Of a stretch of 64,000 nt of DNA, positions 1 through 14,769 are shown in pieces. The DNA is from Corydoras sp. C115 (taxonomy: Eukaryota > Chordata > Actinopteri > Siluriformes > Callichthyidae), in contig JAFMOC010000031.1 of assembly GCA_019802505.1 (NCBI GenBank), positions 4,675,501 to 4,739,500 on the forward strand. The letters are read 5' to 3'. The position numbers and the translations under genes were made by a program. Position 1 is the first letter of the stretch. Every line of letters begins with the position of its first letter. The notes beneath the pieces were generated by a model. The model did not search any database. It saw nothing but the letters and a program-made list of their open reading frames with translations, and had not been told where the DNA came from.

Positions 1-3000
1 CCTGTTTATGCTGCCAAACTCCAGTCATCCTACATTTAAATAACACAACTGGCAAAGGAAATTCACTATGAGGTCGCTTTATCTAGCCAATGAAGCAGGC
101 ACTGGAGCCTGTCATAATGAGACGCCGTCCCTTAATGCTTTTTAAAGAGCCGCTCCTCCCTTCTCACTTTCTTTCCCTTACTGGCTACCTTTTTCGTTCA
201 CTCCAACACCGCAGCCCCCCTAGGCTAGCACTTAATAATAGAATAAAGTGCAGCAAAATTGATCCGGTCCACTCTACTGGTCCTGTCTGTGCTGACTATG
301 GAATTCAGTGAAGGGGAGAGAAAAAGAAATCAGGTTAAGAGAAGAACAGAGAACAGAAGGGGTTTATTAATTATAATCAAGGTATATACACAGTGTCTAC
401 ACCTGTGTATATACACCTCGATTATAAATTCTTACATCCAAATCAAATACAACTACTTGAACAGCCATATTGTTACATTAAAGAATTGTGTGTAAAATGT
501 TGGCATACTGTTATACAGGTAATACTAATAGTTTAGATCAATTGTCAGGTCAACTGACCCCTGACTGACAACTACAGTGGATTTGGTGACTGCAGTATAA
601 AACAGAATCCCACAATAAGTAAGAAATTATGAAGAAATAACTGAGATACTAGACAGTGGAGGTTAAAAACTCGCAAGTTGACCGAGTTGGCTGTTCTCTG
701 ATTAAACGATGACGGTAACACAAGACGACTGCCTGGCAAAAATAATGACCATTATGTTTGGAAAGAGGGTTATAATTCTTAACAATAGTTAGTGTAACAT
801 TTATCACTAGTGTAACAAAGTGTAACATTTATTTAATGGTAAACTAAGACTGTCCCTTTAAATATAGATAGAGGGGATAGAGATGGAGGAAAATTCCCAG
901 GATCTCAACATTTATCACACCAAAAGGAGACGAAAACTAGAGCAGTAATCCCATTTCCTGGATTTACTCTAACTGCTAAGAATTTTCTGTTGTGACCTTT
1001 AACTGATCTAAAAAACCTAAGAGATATGAAGGACCAGACTTCTGCAACATTGCTTTTAGAATATTTCCTCTAAAAGCCTTTTCCCTGTAACAAACACTTC
1101 ATCTCAAGTCTGGAGAACAGAACGAGTCCACTTTTATCCTTTTCTCATTCACTCTTATCCATCTGCGTTTCTCTTCCTATTAATGGTATGTACTTTTTAC
1201 TTGTATTTTTTGTTTCCTTTGTTATCTTGTTATTTGCAGCAAACGATAAGAACACTCATACAGAGCCAAACCAGCACAAGGACTTCCATTAGAGGCAAGA
1301 TTGTGATTAAAGTAAATTTGAAAAGTACTGGAGGAAAAAGTGAAGTTTATAGACAAAGAAAACAACTGCATGGAGCTCATGTGTACTGCATTGAAAAGAT
1401 AATACTATGAAATATCTAGCTTTAATTACCTGCATAAAATATTCCTCCAAACCCATATACAGATGTACTGCAAGAACCTTCATTTGTTTTTGTACCACTT
1501 GTTTTTGTATATTCGATGACCATGTTTGTTCATTTCCACTTTCAATAGCTACATTTCCTGACTGCCTTCAAAATACGTCCATCAGCATTCATCCTACACA
1601 ACAAGGCGATGCTAAGTGGTTTATAATTAACAATGCCTTCACCAGCCACATAGTTTCCAAATAACCAGCAATTATTTAAAAAAAATGCAGTATTATAAAA
1701 AGGTTTTAGCACCTTTGGCCAAATTCCTTATTTTTATATTGATTTTCTAAATAATGCTACAGGAATCAAACCTCTGTACAATAGTGTTTAGAGTTTTACA
1801 ACAACTTAACTAAATGTGGGTATACCATATAGGCCCATTTAGTATATATAGTACCAGTTAAAAAGTATAGAGTTTAGAGTAGACTGGGCAAACTGAAAAA
1901 TAAAGATCCCCTTCGGTGGCCATTGAATAGAACAAAAGAAAAAGAAAAAAATAAAACGATGTAAATAAGTGAGTATATGTAAAAATATACATTACATGTA
2001 TTCATATATTTAATATTGATTCCAGACCCACTATCTTATACTTGATCAGTTATGTGCAAACTAAATATAAATGTAGAATTGAAAAAAATAACATTTTAAT
2101 CCCATTATTTAAGGAACTTTAACTTTATGGTGAGAATTGACTTTTAGAGCAACAAAACCATGTTGATCCAGCCTTCCTAAGGCAAAGTCAATACCCTTGC
2201 CAAGAAAACCCTACCAAACTGCACAGCAGTATATTACTGAAATTGTATTGGCAAATGCAGTGACCTGTCAATATGCCAGAACCTCAATAAAAGACTTGAT
2301 TCGGGCTCTAAACAAAGTTAGAACCTTAGGATGTGTTGACCATCGTTATGCCAACTGTGACCTACTTAACCTGCTGCTCTGATCAAATTATCAGGTCTGA
2401 CAAACTTGTCAAAGCTTCTGCTTCATAACCAAAGACTTAACAAAAACACTGTCTAAACCTGTCAGTGGGTAAAGTGTAGGCATTTCTCAAACACCTGCAG
2501 AGCGGTCAGTCGGGGAGAAAAGCCAAGTGGAAATGACCTTTAGGATGCACTAACTACCAGAGGCCAGACCAGCCAGTGATCAGATCCGATACATTTCAGC
2601 AGCCAGCCCCCACGTCTTGTTGGTGTGGGTGACCTTTCAGAAGAAGTACTGTCACCATACGACAGATTAATCTCAGTAAATCTCAGTGTTCAGGCATCTA
2701 CCTCCCTGCATGACACACCACTAGCTGACCTTTTCCCAGGGCCTCATTCCCTCCCTCTCTCTCTTACACCTATTCTAAGTCCTTTCACTTAATCTTAGAT
2801 CCTGTAACACTATTTTATATAAAAATGTTATATCTTAATAATAGAAAATTTTAAACAGCAACCCATAGATGTTTGTCTAAATAATGCCTTAAATTAAAAC
2901 ACTATCTAAAAATTCCACAAGTCAATTGCTGTGACAAGGAGTCAAGTTTTTAAAAATCTCTCACTTATCAACTTTCAAATTTAAACTAAATCAGGATTGA

Positions 3001-3035
3001 AAGCAGCATGCACACACACCAGGAAGCCACAAACT
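1..3035. other. AT-rich intergenic DNA, no gene seen
   Basis: No open frame here shows family resemblance, splice structure or biased composition. The reading frames are short and low-complexity. I see no SINE body, transposon terminus or tRNA-like element. The sequence is ordinary fish intergenic DNA. Confidence 0.6.
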
Positions 3036-3040
3036 ACCAG

Positions 3041-3075
<35 letters not shown>

Positions 3076-3250
3076 AATTGTACACACCTATTTTGCTCTA
3101 ATTATTGTCCACACTTTCACTTACCGTAATAGACTTTGTAGTTCTACAATTTCATCTGTTTGTGGACTACAGTATATACCATATTAGTCCCCTTTGCTCT
3201 GTTCTCTAATGGTCAGTATCACCATCATAACTAAAGTCCATCTATATGGT
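3036..3250 (+). mobile_element. Dispersed palindromic-MITE family copy, left arm
   Basis: This copy shares a string of landmarks with the one at 28,082-28,318. They are a start resembling ACCAGTCAAAAGTTTGGACA, then TTTGCTC, TTTGTAGTTCTACAATT, an ATCTGTTTGTGGA block, TTAGTCCCCTTTGCTCTG, and TTCTCTAATGGTCAG. A run of about 31 A (3,043-3,073) has expanded where the intact copy has its short AAAA. From memory, this non-autonomous repeat is widespread in otophysan fish; I do not give it a database name. No coding capacity. Confidence 0.6.
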
Positions 3251-5423
3251 AAGAGAAGCAATGTCTGTCTCATGTCTGTTAAAAATATTTTTATTAGTTT
3301 AAAAGAGGGTTTTGTCTACATATTCTAAATTATCCATTGTGTCAGGATTAAAATCATTGCTTAAGCATGTCTATTAGTATTTAACTTACAATGTATGTAT
3401 TAATAAATCAAAGTGAAGTTATTGAGTTTAGCTGAACAGAAACTGACTGCCACAAACAATGTTTTGCACCACCGAGATTCTGTAATGTTATTTTTATGAA
3501 ACAGGTGCTTCTTGGTAAACAAGCATTGCTTTTCAAAGGATTTAAGTTCTCAATGGAAATAAAGCAAAACTGCTTTGTTTCTCATCAGTGAAAATCCTTT
3601 AACGAAAGTTTAAACCCTGACACCGATAAACTTTGTCTTCGTTCACGTGCTGACACCTTATAAAAGAAGTTTTCTGTGGTTTAAACCTCTGCTTTTAAAA
3701 CACAGATGCACTTTCACTTTAAGATATAAGTGTTCACAAAGAATACAGTTCCATTCTCATAGCATCAGGCAACTTTTGAGGTTGCTTTGAAGCCTTGAAG
3801 TACACAGACACAGGTTCCTGGTAAAGTTCAGAGGAAAATGCAGCAATAAGTTTAACTACCTGGCCTGTGGGTATCAAGAGAGTAAGTGCTAGAATAGAGA
3901 GAGATAAAAATGAAAAACTCTACTAAAAATAACATCATGATTTGGACTTTGAAGAAGAAAGGAGGTAGGGACAGATCCCTGGAGAAAAAGTTAAAAGGTG
4001 TGGAGAGTATAGAAAGAGGAGGCTTCAAAGTGGTGCTGCATCCACTGTAGGAGGTTCTACTCTATATCTTTAAATCTTAAGTCTCTTTAACACCCACTAG
4101 GCCGCTTATACATTCGGTGCATTGATTGTCCAAACAGAAAAATGCAAAAGAAATTGAGAGACAAGAGTTTTAAACAGTATATGGCATGGTTATTATTATA
4201 TTATTATTTTATATTATTATCACTACATTATTTTTAAAGGCTCGAACCTCAATATTTATGCCGTGATTTCAGAAAGTAAAATGATGAACCACTATGAAAA
4301 ACTAGATGAAAAAACACTAGTCTTTTTTTAATCTAGGTTATGTAGTTTTTTGTTATATATATATCTCACTGCAGTTATAAATGGAACTTGTATATACTGT
4401 CTAAATTTTGTATATACTGCATTAAATATAACCATGTATGCATTTTAGCATCCTATTTTGCAAGCTATGACACCTAAATACACCATGAAAAAAAAATACA
4501 TGGTTAATTAACAAGAAAACAACACAAACATCTGAAGCTAACAGAAGTTAATTTATTTAAAGCCTTTCATGTTTTTCATGTGTGTGAGAGAAAAAGATGT
4601 TCGGCATCAAGTGTATAAAAAAAAAATAAAAAAAAAAAATAAAAAAAAGGGAATTTGATTTGTATTGCTGGGTTGCTCTAGACCAAAATCAGTGTGACAA
4701 TCATGGGATGTGGAGACCTCTGTTCACATAGATAAAAATGGCTGAATAATTTAAACTATTTACAGACAGACACATTTGTCTATATGTATTTATACATCTA
4801 TATCTGATAAGTGGTAGTAATGTAGCCTGCCCCAGCAAAAAAAAAAAAATTAAACAAACCAATTGCTGTAAAAATGTCAGCGTACATTTTTTATTTAAAT
4901 GTGCAGAATTTACATTTATTCACAAGTTAGCTCCTGTAAATGCACATTCAGGGACTAAAGTGCTTTTAACTAAACTTCAACATAAACACAATTAAAATTA
5001 AATTATATAGAATTATGAGAAATTAAACATTAAGCCTTACTAAATGTTCCAAGCAGCTCTGATACTCATAGTTATAATTACCCAAACTTAAGATCTTCAA
5101 ATCTGTTTCTCACACAATAGTAAGGTGCTGACAAAGTGGCTGATGGTCCACAATGTCTCCTCTTAGACTTTTGAACTTTAATCCATTCACCCTGAACCAC
5201 TGAAGTATTGATCGTTTGTACCCACAGATGGCTCTGGGGTTACATTAACTCAGCCTTGTCTCTGTCTATGGGGAGTATAATGTTAATATCTGCACCGAGG
5301 TCAGAAGTTGTAACAAAGCTGTAAAGGGAATAATTTTGCTCAATTTAGAGACAGAAATAATAGTTGTGTAGCAAAGCATTTTACAATCACTCTATATCAT
5401 CTCTCTATATACTGTATTGCATT

Positions 5424-5499
<76 letters not shown>

Positions 5500-8400
5500 A
5501 CACACTCACACAAGTACTTCACGTATCCCACTTATAATTATTAATGGATTTAAAAAAAAAATTGTTTTTACTTTTGACCATTTTCCTCTAGACTTAAACT
5601 CGATTAAATAACTAAGATTTTATCCATTTATGTCTTAATGCTTATCTACATTTTTTTTAAATAATTCTTATAGAGGAAGTCTTAAATAATTGACACTTCA
5701 TTTTCCAACTTGTGTAGGTCTTAAAACTTAGACTAATGCTACAGCTGTGTTAACTCCCTTATATCACAAATATACCTCTATACTCTGTGGAAGTAAAGGC
5801 TTCGGAATGAACCATTTGTAAAATACGACTCAGGGGATCACAAAATTGCATGGGTATTACTCCTCTGGGTTCTTTAAAACATCATAACAGTCTCTTTTTT
5901 TAAACAAACCAAAGAGCAGTTTAAGCTTTAGTCCAGGGGGAAGCATTAAGGACTTCTGAACACTTACAGACACATACCAAGTTTTTTAGGTGCAATTAAA
6001 TGTGAAATGCTGCTTAATCCCTCAAGCATTATACCACTGATTATTATCCATTACAAACTCCCCCCTGAAAAGGGGAACATTAATGGCAATTTGCAGTAAT
6101 GTTACATCCTATAATTCTTGCTCTCTCTGTTGCTTGTATCGATGGCTGCAGTAATTGCCATTTTACTCATAGCTGATTGATTACAACATAAAGTAACAAG
6201 AAAGGAACAATCATGTCAGAGAGATAGATGAGTACGCTCTGTAGACCAGCTTGGGATTTTGCTGATTCCTTGGAATAAATTCCACCTCTTCCCTTGGCTA
6301 GTGACAACCCGACCCATAAATCAGTAGTGTCTCCTGCCTAGGCTGCCAAGGCCAGCGTATAGAAAGACCGGACTCTGGAGAATATGGGCATGACCAGCGT
6401 GTTCTATAAAAGAAGGTTAATGACACTGCCATGGCACTGTCCATGGTGCTAGATTTCTTGTGCCATGGCTGTGTGGAATACTAATGTCTGACATTTGATA
6501 GTATTAAATAAATATTTATCAGTTAAAAAAACAAGCAGAGCAGGTACAGTATTTGTATCTACAGTTACACAAAAAAATAATATAAATAAAAAATAAACAT
6601 ACAGTACACCCACCAAACACCTATACTACCTTCTCATCAAAGCATTTTCAAGTTAGCTGACCATACATCAGTAAAATAAAGCATCCTTATCAGCTGTCAA
6701 AAGAAAAACAATACTGAGCTCTGATTTTGACTGACTGGACTGTTAATGTCAGCAGGCAGTATTTTAACTGATTTTCTCTAAAAATGTATATTCACTGTGG
6801 TCTCTTAAGTACGCATACAATGCTGCAATGAAAGAAAAAATATGGGTCACAGAGTGTTGGAGCCTAATATATTAAAAATAAATAAATAAACTTGTTTAAT
6901 AAGAAGATAATTAATAAGGTCATTAACCAGATGAGCAAAAATACAATAATAATACATTCTAAAATTTTCTAATTTACAAAGATGTTTTACTTTACGGGTG
7001 CATGTATAGTACATTATAACTTGTATACCATTTACAGGAGGGTAAAAAAAAATAAATAAATAAAAAAATAAAAAGAATATTGCCATGTCTATTTGTATTG
7101 TCTCAACTATTACAGTACTGAATGATTAAGTATTGCCAACAAAATTTAACAACAGTGTTGAGGGACACGTCTCAGTTTTTATAAGTTTCAATTGTCTTCC
7201 ATATCTCAACTTTTTGTTTTGCTGCCAAACTAATACACAAGATATGCTCGTTTGAAGTTCATGGACCTGTAAATATTAGTAGTCACCAAATTAAATATTA
7301 TTTTGTGTAACAATGCAAGGCTCAAGGACAAGCACACAGCATGACAATGTCTTTGGCGCAAAATGAAATTGAATGTCATCACCTTCTGGTTCCTAGCCAA
7401 GTTTTTTTTTATGATGGTCCTGAAAGAATTCAAAGCAAATGTCTTCTCAGAGCCGTTCCATGCATATTTGCATATATTAAATCCTTTATACACCCTTTGT
7501 GGACTACAGAAAATAAAATGTGTTTTATTGACTTGTTTCACTGTTGTACTGGTAGCACAACATCCAATGACAGATATTGTTAAAAAAAATTGTTATCCAA
7601 GAAAATAAAATGAATTAAAGATGTTACGCTTTCCTGATAGTAAATCATTATCCTTAATATTGTAATAGTCCACATGATACAGACTCTTGCTTATAGGAAA
7701 GCTTTGAAAGAGCATTATTATCTCCCTGTTTTGTGTCAGAAGCTAATCAGTCATTTTAACTGTATTTGACTAATTCACAATGTTACATGTAAGGAATTCA
7801 TAATAATTGTAGTCTAATGGAAACATGGTAGATGCATTTTATACAATGAATCTGTAGTATAAACATAAAAATTAGCAAAAAAAAGCATAAAAGCATCAGA
7901 CCACTTTAAAGGGAATTCTGACAACAGTGTCATTGTACAGTACTGCATTGACCATAACAGATTTTAAAGGACAGCTTACACAAATAATTTCATGCATTCA
8001 AATCAAAGTTGTTGACTGGGGGCCCCCATGCCAGCTCAGGGCCCTATGCAGTTTGGTTTGTTTGCCCTGTTGCAATGAGCCAACTGTCCTTTATTTACAT
8101 TAAAAATGTATCAAGATAATATACATTGTTGTTATGAGTAGGCATTAGGTTGGAGCCAAAAGTAATGTTTACATCACTGAGGGCTCTCAGGCCACATGGG
8201 GTTTAATTTAATATATATGAAATAATCTGCCTTTGTTTTATTTGTTCATATGACTTATAAGAAAATAACTATAATCGAATATGGTGTATAATAACTTACA
8301 GGTAAGTAGCACTGTGAAGATTTCAAACCAGGGTTGTCTGCACATCAGTTTTCCTCTCTGCCTCCTCTTTATCAGAATCCTGAGGTGGGGCACAAGTGTG

Positions 8401-11400
8401 AACTAAAGATAAAAGAGGTGCTTTATTAGTGTTCACAAAAAAGCAAGCAGTTTAACACAGCCAAGATCCAAACTGAACCTTAAGGAACAGTAAATCCAGC
8501 AGATAAGGCAACGCAGCCATAAAAAGTCCTAGGCAAAGAGAAATAGATTAAAGGTGAAGAAGGGACAGTAAGGTCACTCTGAGAAGGCTGTATAGCATGA
8601 GCACAAAGCAGACAAGAGTAAAGAAACAGGAAAGGTAAAAGAATTACACCACTCATCCTGCAAATAAAACTTTAAATACTCTTACCGCATAAACTTTTCA
8701 ATTAAGAAGACACACTTCTTTTCCTTTCCCATGCTTAAATGCATTAAAGTTTTCAGTTCAAGCATTATGTTAACTTAAACAGCACTATTATTATTATTTA
8801 ACTTAACACTATTATGTGTTCAAACTGTAGTGTGCTGTACTGTGGCAATGAGAGCTAGTTTGGATCTCTAGCAATAGGACCCTTACACAGGTGAAGTCAG
8901 TTTGCCCAATCACACTGTGGCTCTTTGGGAATTAGAGTTCAAACTGAACTTTTTATTGAGCACATCACTGTCTCCTGCAGGTTGGGAGGGGTACACCTAT
9001 TCAATCAATCAAATAAAAGGGATCATGCAGTCCAGAAAGAATGCACTCATTAAATGCTTATTCAGTATCAATCATAATTGCATTCATTTTTACATGAATT
9101 TACTCACAAACTGCCCTAAAGTGCAAATCCTGTTTTACTTATTTAATGGTTGCTGCATAATTATTGAATTCTGTTTGTTTAATATAATAAGCTACAGACC
9201 AGTAACCAGCTGAAGCCAGTTTTAAAAAAATAGGATCTCAGGGAGAGAAGAACATTAAGTAAGAAACTTACATCTGTGCAAACAGTTTAGTAATTAAGAT
9301 TCAGTGCAGCAAAAAACTGTTTCATATTATTTGTTAAAAGAATATGTATGTTGTCAGTGTTTTTCTCATATGTGAAGGAAAGCTGGATTCCTGCCAATGA
9401 CTTCCTAGCATCCTCTTGTCACTAATGGTGAAGGATTATACAATGAATTACCCAGCACTGAGTGGCTACCAAAAGCTAATACACTCTAAAACCCAGTTTA
9501 ACTACCATGTATCCCTCAAAGAGATTTCCTTAGTAGGGCACAGATAGCATTGGACAACCATGGCAGTAATTCCAGTGAAGTGAGGAAGTGAGAGATTACA
9601 TGTATATTGCACAGGTTTCTGCAAAATACCCCTCACCACATAGAACATGTAATTCTCTGACTCCTAAACGTTAATGGAAAAAATTACAATGTATGAAGTG
9701 TATGCAAAATGTGCTTATCAGAAGATACAGCCTGGTTGCACATTACCAAAAGAGGGTTAATCACCCATTATCTTCGTTAAAGCCAAAATGAGCAATACCC
9801 CATTTTTTACTCGTTTATGTGTGTGATTTGTATGTTCTCTTTCTGTCTGTTTGTTAATAAGTAAACAATGTAATTTTTTTTATCTGCTTGTATCTGTCTG
9901 TTCTGAGAAGAACCGGTCAGCTGTCTCTTTTATTTGCCCAATGAGAGCTGGGAGCTTTATTAGCATGATTATAAACATTATATTCCTGAGAACATAATAT
10001 GTATTAATATGCATAATTTGTAGAGGTGGCATGGGTAGGGTGGGATATTTATATTTAAATCTCGTTTTGACATTTGTGCTTAATTTTATTGGTTGCTCAA
10101 ATTTGCATACAGTAGTCTTAAAATTTCACCAATATATAATTTAAATGAGTTCCCCTACCTGGTAATGCTGCAGAAAATGTCTTTTAATTTAGGATGGCCT
10201 TTTGTAGTGGAAGGTAGGTCAAAGATTTTTGTTGTAAATCTTTTTCATTTAACTTAAATTACCTATATATTCCTACAGGATCCTAGCACCTGTAGATTAA
10301 TATGCAGGTTCCACTGTTGAGGAAGCGTGATGAATTTATTTTCTCTACCCTGCAACAAGAATTCCTATCAAAGATTTAGTCTTGCAGTTTCTCTACAAGT
10401 TTAATCACTTATTGTGGCCTTCATGGACGCTCATGGCTATAAGAAATAGGGAGGGGATATATTACTTGATAAAGTATTTTCAAACACCAACCCTACCAGT
10501 CAAACATAACACAATTTCTTTATCCCTGTGTTGCAAGGATTGTTGTTTTGAATGCCACTTAGTAAATTTGCTTAACGCTGTTAATGTAAAATGCCTGTAC
10601 AAACAAATAAACAAGCATACCCATGCCTGTACTTAGGATTTAATGTTATGGAGGGCCTTCTCCACCTACATGATAGGGCATCATTTGTGAAGGACACAAT
10701 GTGATTCATCACACAGAAAAACAGTGGACAGTGCATTTTTTCTAGATCTGTGGAGATCGAATTCAGCCCTGCCAAATCAATCTTGTTCCTCATTTCACCT
10801 CACTTGAGTAAAGTCTCTACTTCTTCCTCAAGGGACTTTCTCTCAAGAGTAAATATAGCACAGGTTGAAGTGACTTAGCACATGCATTTCCAATAAGGAC
10901 ATCAAATTGATGCCTGCTGCTCCATGTTAGAAGCGTGTTAAGTTATGAAGAAGTCAAGTTTCCACCAGCTCCACTTATTGCAAAAATATAGTAGCATCTA
11001 GTCTGTTTCTGACTCAACACTTGAATCGAACATTGCCAATTCTCCATAAATGATGTTAATTTTGTAACACTGACATGGGGGTGTGTTATTGCATGTGGCA
11101 GCAGAACAACTAGACCAGACACAGTAGGGCTGTTGGAGATTTTAAACTCACTGTACACTCTAATAGACACATCTATCTTATTGTTCCATGCTTTATTTGC
11201 CAAGAATTCTCACACATACAGCATTTTTTTTTGGATGCAGTAGCTGGTAGTGTACAGAAATGACAAACATTACAGATACATGCATACTATTCATCCATTT
11301 GCACACACATACACCTGTAAACTTGCATACGCAGTATGTGCTGCTAAAGTGAGAGTAAAGTTGAAGTGATCAGTGCAGTAATACTGTCAGCATAAAGAAT

Positions 11401-12761
11401 AAATTAAAAAAGGTGTCGTATGGCATTAGATGTCCAGAATGTTTATTGTATTTTCCATGTTCATAATTAGCTTATTTGATCACTACACGAGGGCACTACT
11501 TAAGCTATAAAATTAAAGTATTTATAAAGTGATAGATAAAATGACCATTCTCTTCAAGTGAATGTTCTATTTTTTTGTTTGTTTTATAGTTGGTTATTAT
11601 AGTTGGTATAAAAAAATAACATCACAATATTTTACTTAGAATAAGCACAGCAAGACTGAGAATTGATGCTGGGATTTAACGTTTCTATTATGTGGTCAGT
11701 CAACTTTTGACCTAAAAACATCAGAGAAATAATATTCTGCTACAGCCACAGTTTATGGTATCTTTTATTGATTCTTTAAAACAGTAAAACTTGTAGATCC
11801 AACCCTGAATCATGAAAGCTGATCCCAGTTTGTGTTTGTACTGTAGATGGAACATGAAAGCAGTTCCAGTTCCATTTAATGCGTAACCCTGTGAAGCCGA
11901 ACCTTGCACAGTTTAAACGTCTGTTCGGTCAAAAAATATTTTTAGCCTGATTATACCCTTCTTTTCCCTTATTTCACTGTTTCCATTTGGTGCAAACAGA
12001 GAAATTACATTCCATGATGGTAGCCATAAACCACCGCTGAGCACCTGCTGCTTTAGTGGATCATTATAAGAAATGACTATATTGGTTTAACTGCTACACA
12101 AAATGCAACACATTTAATCTGAACTCTAATATAACTTGGATCTTTTCCAGTTACTAACAATCCAGCAGAACATATTGGTTCATCTGTGTTTTTACTCAAT
12201 GTCTGTCTGGTATATGCACTAGTTTGGGCCACGGATGTTTATAATCAAGAATTAAAGAAAAACATTGTGACAAATAGGCTAGGGCATGCAATGCAATACA
12301 TATAAAACATAAATAAAATAAGCTGTACATTTTTGTTTAGCAATAGATCACTCTTAAAAAGTATTACTTTTTGTTTTGCTGTAGTATGATGTCTGCAAAT
12401 GCTCCTGTTGAATTCACTTTCAAGCAATGATTCTTAGTTCCAGGTGAAGATGATCTACTTAATACGAAAGCTTAAAAAAAGTAATGAAAGCGTGCAGGAA
12501 AAGATGAGGATGTGATGATTATAATAAGTGATGTGTTTGAGCAGAAAATGCATTAATTCAAACAACTAATATCAATTCATATAAAGGAATCAAGCAGTGC
12601 CTCAAGTTCAACAGGTTAATTTATAGGAGGATTGAACATAAAAACAGATTAAGGATTTTTGTTCTGGCAATGGAATTATACCCACAAAAATACTAGCTTT
12701 TATTAAAACCTTTGGAGATGCAGAGATGCATCTCTAATGATCTATAACCAAAAGTAACCAA
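3251..12761. other. AT-rich intergenic DNA with simple repeats
   Basis: I see no gene. It holds a mixed microsatellite (5,425-5,500), an A-rich tract near 4,618-4,648, and a short inverted repeat around 6,424-6,473. The interval 6,121-6,480 is less repetitive and more complex than its surroundings. It carries homeodomain-type TAAT/ATTA motifs and could be noncoding regulatory DNA, but only comparative alignment could show that. Confidence 0.5.
5425..5500. repeat. (TG)n(TA)n(TG)n compound microsatellite
   Basis: About ten TG units are followed by about fourteen TA units and again about ten TG units. The open frame through it, rich in Val-Cys and Tyr-Ile, is an artefact of the repeat. Confidence 0.95.
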
Positions 12762-12905
12762 GTTAGAGCAGCCAATTCACCATTTGAATCCATTTTTTTT
12801 TTTTTTTTTTGGATTGTGTGAGGAAACCAGATCGAGATTCGAACCTGGATCACCAGCGTTGAGGATTGGATGTGCTAGCCGCCACTTTACCATTTTACCA
12901 CCCTA
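12762..12905 (-). mobile_element. V-SINE fragment, degenerate
   Basis: Read on the minus strand, this has a damaged head (cf. GCTAGC...GCC), a B-box-like GGTTCGAATCTC and a GTGAGGAAACC core remnant. The usual CCATGTTTTTGGACTG motif has become a run of about 18 T (12,792-12,810) through homopolymer expansion. No target-site duplication is recognisable, so it is an old copy. Confidence 0.75.
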
Positions 12906-14271
12906 ATACTACTACTACTACTATAACTAAAACAACTACTAATAATAAAAATAATAAATTATAAAACTAAACGAATCATCAAAAAACCAAAAGAGACACT
13001 TTAGAAATGAAGACTGAACAAAAGACTGACACAGAAGAGAATTTGTCACAATTTCTTTCACCTTTAGTGAAAAGCAGTCACAGGGCCACTGGGAAAAATA
13101 GAACTCTCTTGTCTTGTGGAGAAACCCCCAAGTTCCCTTTTGCAATTTACCGTTGAATAGTTTCAATCAGACTCTCCTCCAACTTTCGTTTCCTTCCCCT
13201 AAAACTCATTATGGCACGTTTTATTGATACAAAAGCTGACTCCCAGACTTCCCAGTGAGGGAAACAAACATTAAAGTACATCAAAGGCACCAATTTTTCA
13301 GCATTTTCTTCATTACACGCGCACACAGGCATTTTAAATAAACACTGGCTACGTGTGGCTTTTCATTATGTCCTTGAGTGATTAGCCTCACCCCGCAGGG
13401 AAGCGCAAGTTCATTTAAATTGCTGGCACAGAGTAAATGAAGGGGAATCATAAATCCATAAGAGGTGAGACAAGAGAGTCAAATGAGAATGGAATGAGAG
13501 CAGACACTCTCAGAAAAAGTGTAGCCACATGCATGCTGCGCACATTAAATTACACTCCAATAGCAATAAAAAGATATCACTAGAAATAAATGCACGTCCA
13601 AGGACAGCTGCACATGGCCATTTCTATTCTTCTGTCATCTGTAACAGACGTTAAAGTTCACATGACTCGGAATCAGCTCAGTAGGACACATTTTCTACAG
13701 TCCTTCAAACTTCTCCCTAATTACTGATTTGTCACTGCTCAGAAGCAAAGAAGCAGGCTATCAAGACCAGGCCTGCATAAAATTAGTTTGCACTTTAATT
13801 AGAAAAGAACTATAAACTCATTTAATAATTTAATAATTGCTAATTTTCCTCACCAGAAATGTTATTAAAAAGTTTTTATGTGCACATGTAGAGCAGCATG
13901 CATATCTACATTCATATACCAGTTTTGTGAGAACAATTACTCCTTGGGGTGGGGTTATTACACTGTTCCAATATATATTCATAAAGTAGCGCCCCACACA
14001 TACTGTACATATAAACAAGTTGCCTGACAATTATACACTTAATAAGCATTAAAATGGGATCTCCTACATACACTCAGTGTAATCATTCAAACCACCAACC
14101 GTATAAAGGAGTAGTGCAATGCATTCTGAACAGCTGCTTAATGTAATATTTACAGCGATCATCAGAATAAGAAAAATTGTAATCTGGATCATTTTGACTG
14201 TGATGTGATTGTTGGCACTAGGCAGTCATGGTGGGATTTATTCATGACTTCAACTTTATGCTGGCACAAAA
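12906..14271. other. Intergenic DNA, no gene seen
   Basis: No coding signal or repeat body recognised. The block 13,330-13,760 is compositionally mixed, with several ATTTAAAT and ATTA motifs and little simple repeat. Confidence 0.5.
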
Positions 14272-14373
14272 CTTTTCCCCTAGATGGGAATGGGCATGGG
14301 CATGGGCAGGGGCACTCCCCACCCCCGACCCAACCCTAGTAGAGGATTAAGGAGAAGATAATGAGATGAGATG
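14272..14373 (+). mobile_element. Older SINE 3'-end fragment with (GAGAT)n-type tail
   Basis: It carries the SINE 3' motif family (CTAGATGGGAATGGGCATGG, then CCCTAGTAGAGGATTAAG, then GATAATGAGATGAGATG). The tail is GAGATGAGATG rather than the (GAAT)n seen on the intact copies. It lies 32 bp upstream of a much younger full-length copy. Confidence 0.8.
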
Positions 14374-14404
14374 GATGATTTTTGCACATACAAAAGTGTT
14401 AAGT

Positions 14405-14756
14405 CTGGGCGGCACGGTGGCTTAGTGGTTGCCACATTCGCCTCTCAGCGCTAGGGATTCCCAGTTCGAATCCCCATCTTGGTGGAGTTTCCATGTTCTC
14501 CCCATGTCCGCGTGGGTTTCCTCCGAGTTCTCCGGTTTCCTCCCACAGTCCAAAAACATGGATCAAGTTAATTGAGTTCTCTAAATTGCCCCATATAGAG
14601 TGTGTTTGAGTGTGTGAGTGTGTACCCAGCGATGGATTGGTGCCCTGTCCTGGGTGTATCTGCCCAGCGCCCGAGACGTTCTCCCCTGGATGGGCATGGG
14701 GAACCCCACCGCGACCCTAATAGAGGATAAAGCGGGAGATAATGAATGAATGAATG
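14405..14756 (+). mobile_element. Full-length V-SINE
   Basis: The tRNA-like head begins GGGCGGCACGGTGGCTTAGT and has an A box (TGGCTTAGTGG) and B box (AGTTCGAATCC). The conserved core (GGTTTCCTCCCACAGTCCAA) and a 3' domain ending in (GAAT)n follow. A perfect 13-bp target-site duplication AAAAGTGTTAAGT flanks it (14,392-14,404 and 14,757-14,769). The apparent minus-strand reading frame within it is only the antisense of the SINE. Confidence 0.95.
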
Positions 14757-14769
14757 AAAAGTGTTAAGT

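Noticed and set aside
5417..5611. Plus-strand frame with Val-Cys and Tyr-Ile repeats
   Set aside because: Translation of a (TG)n(TA)n(TG)n microsatellite.
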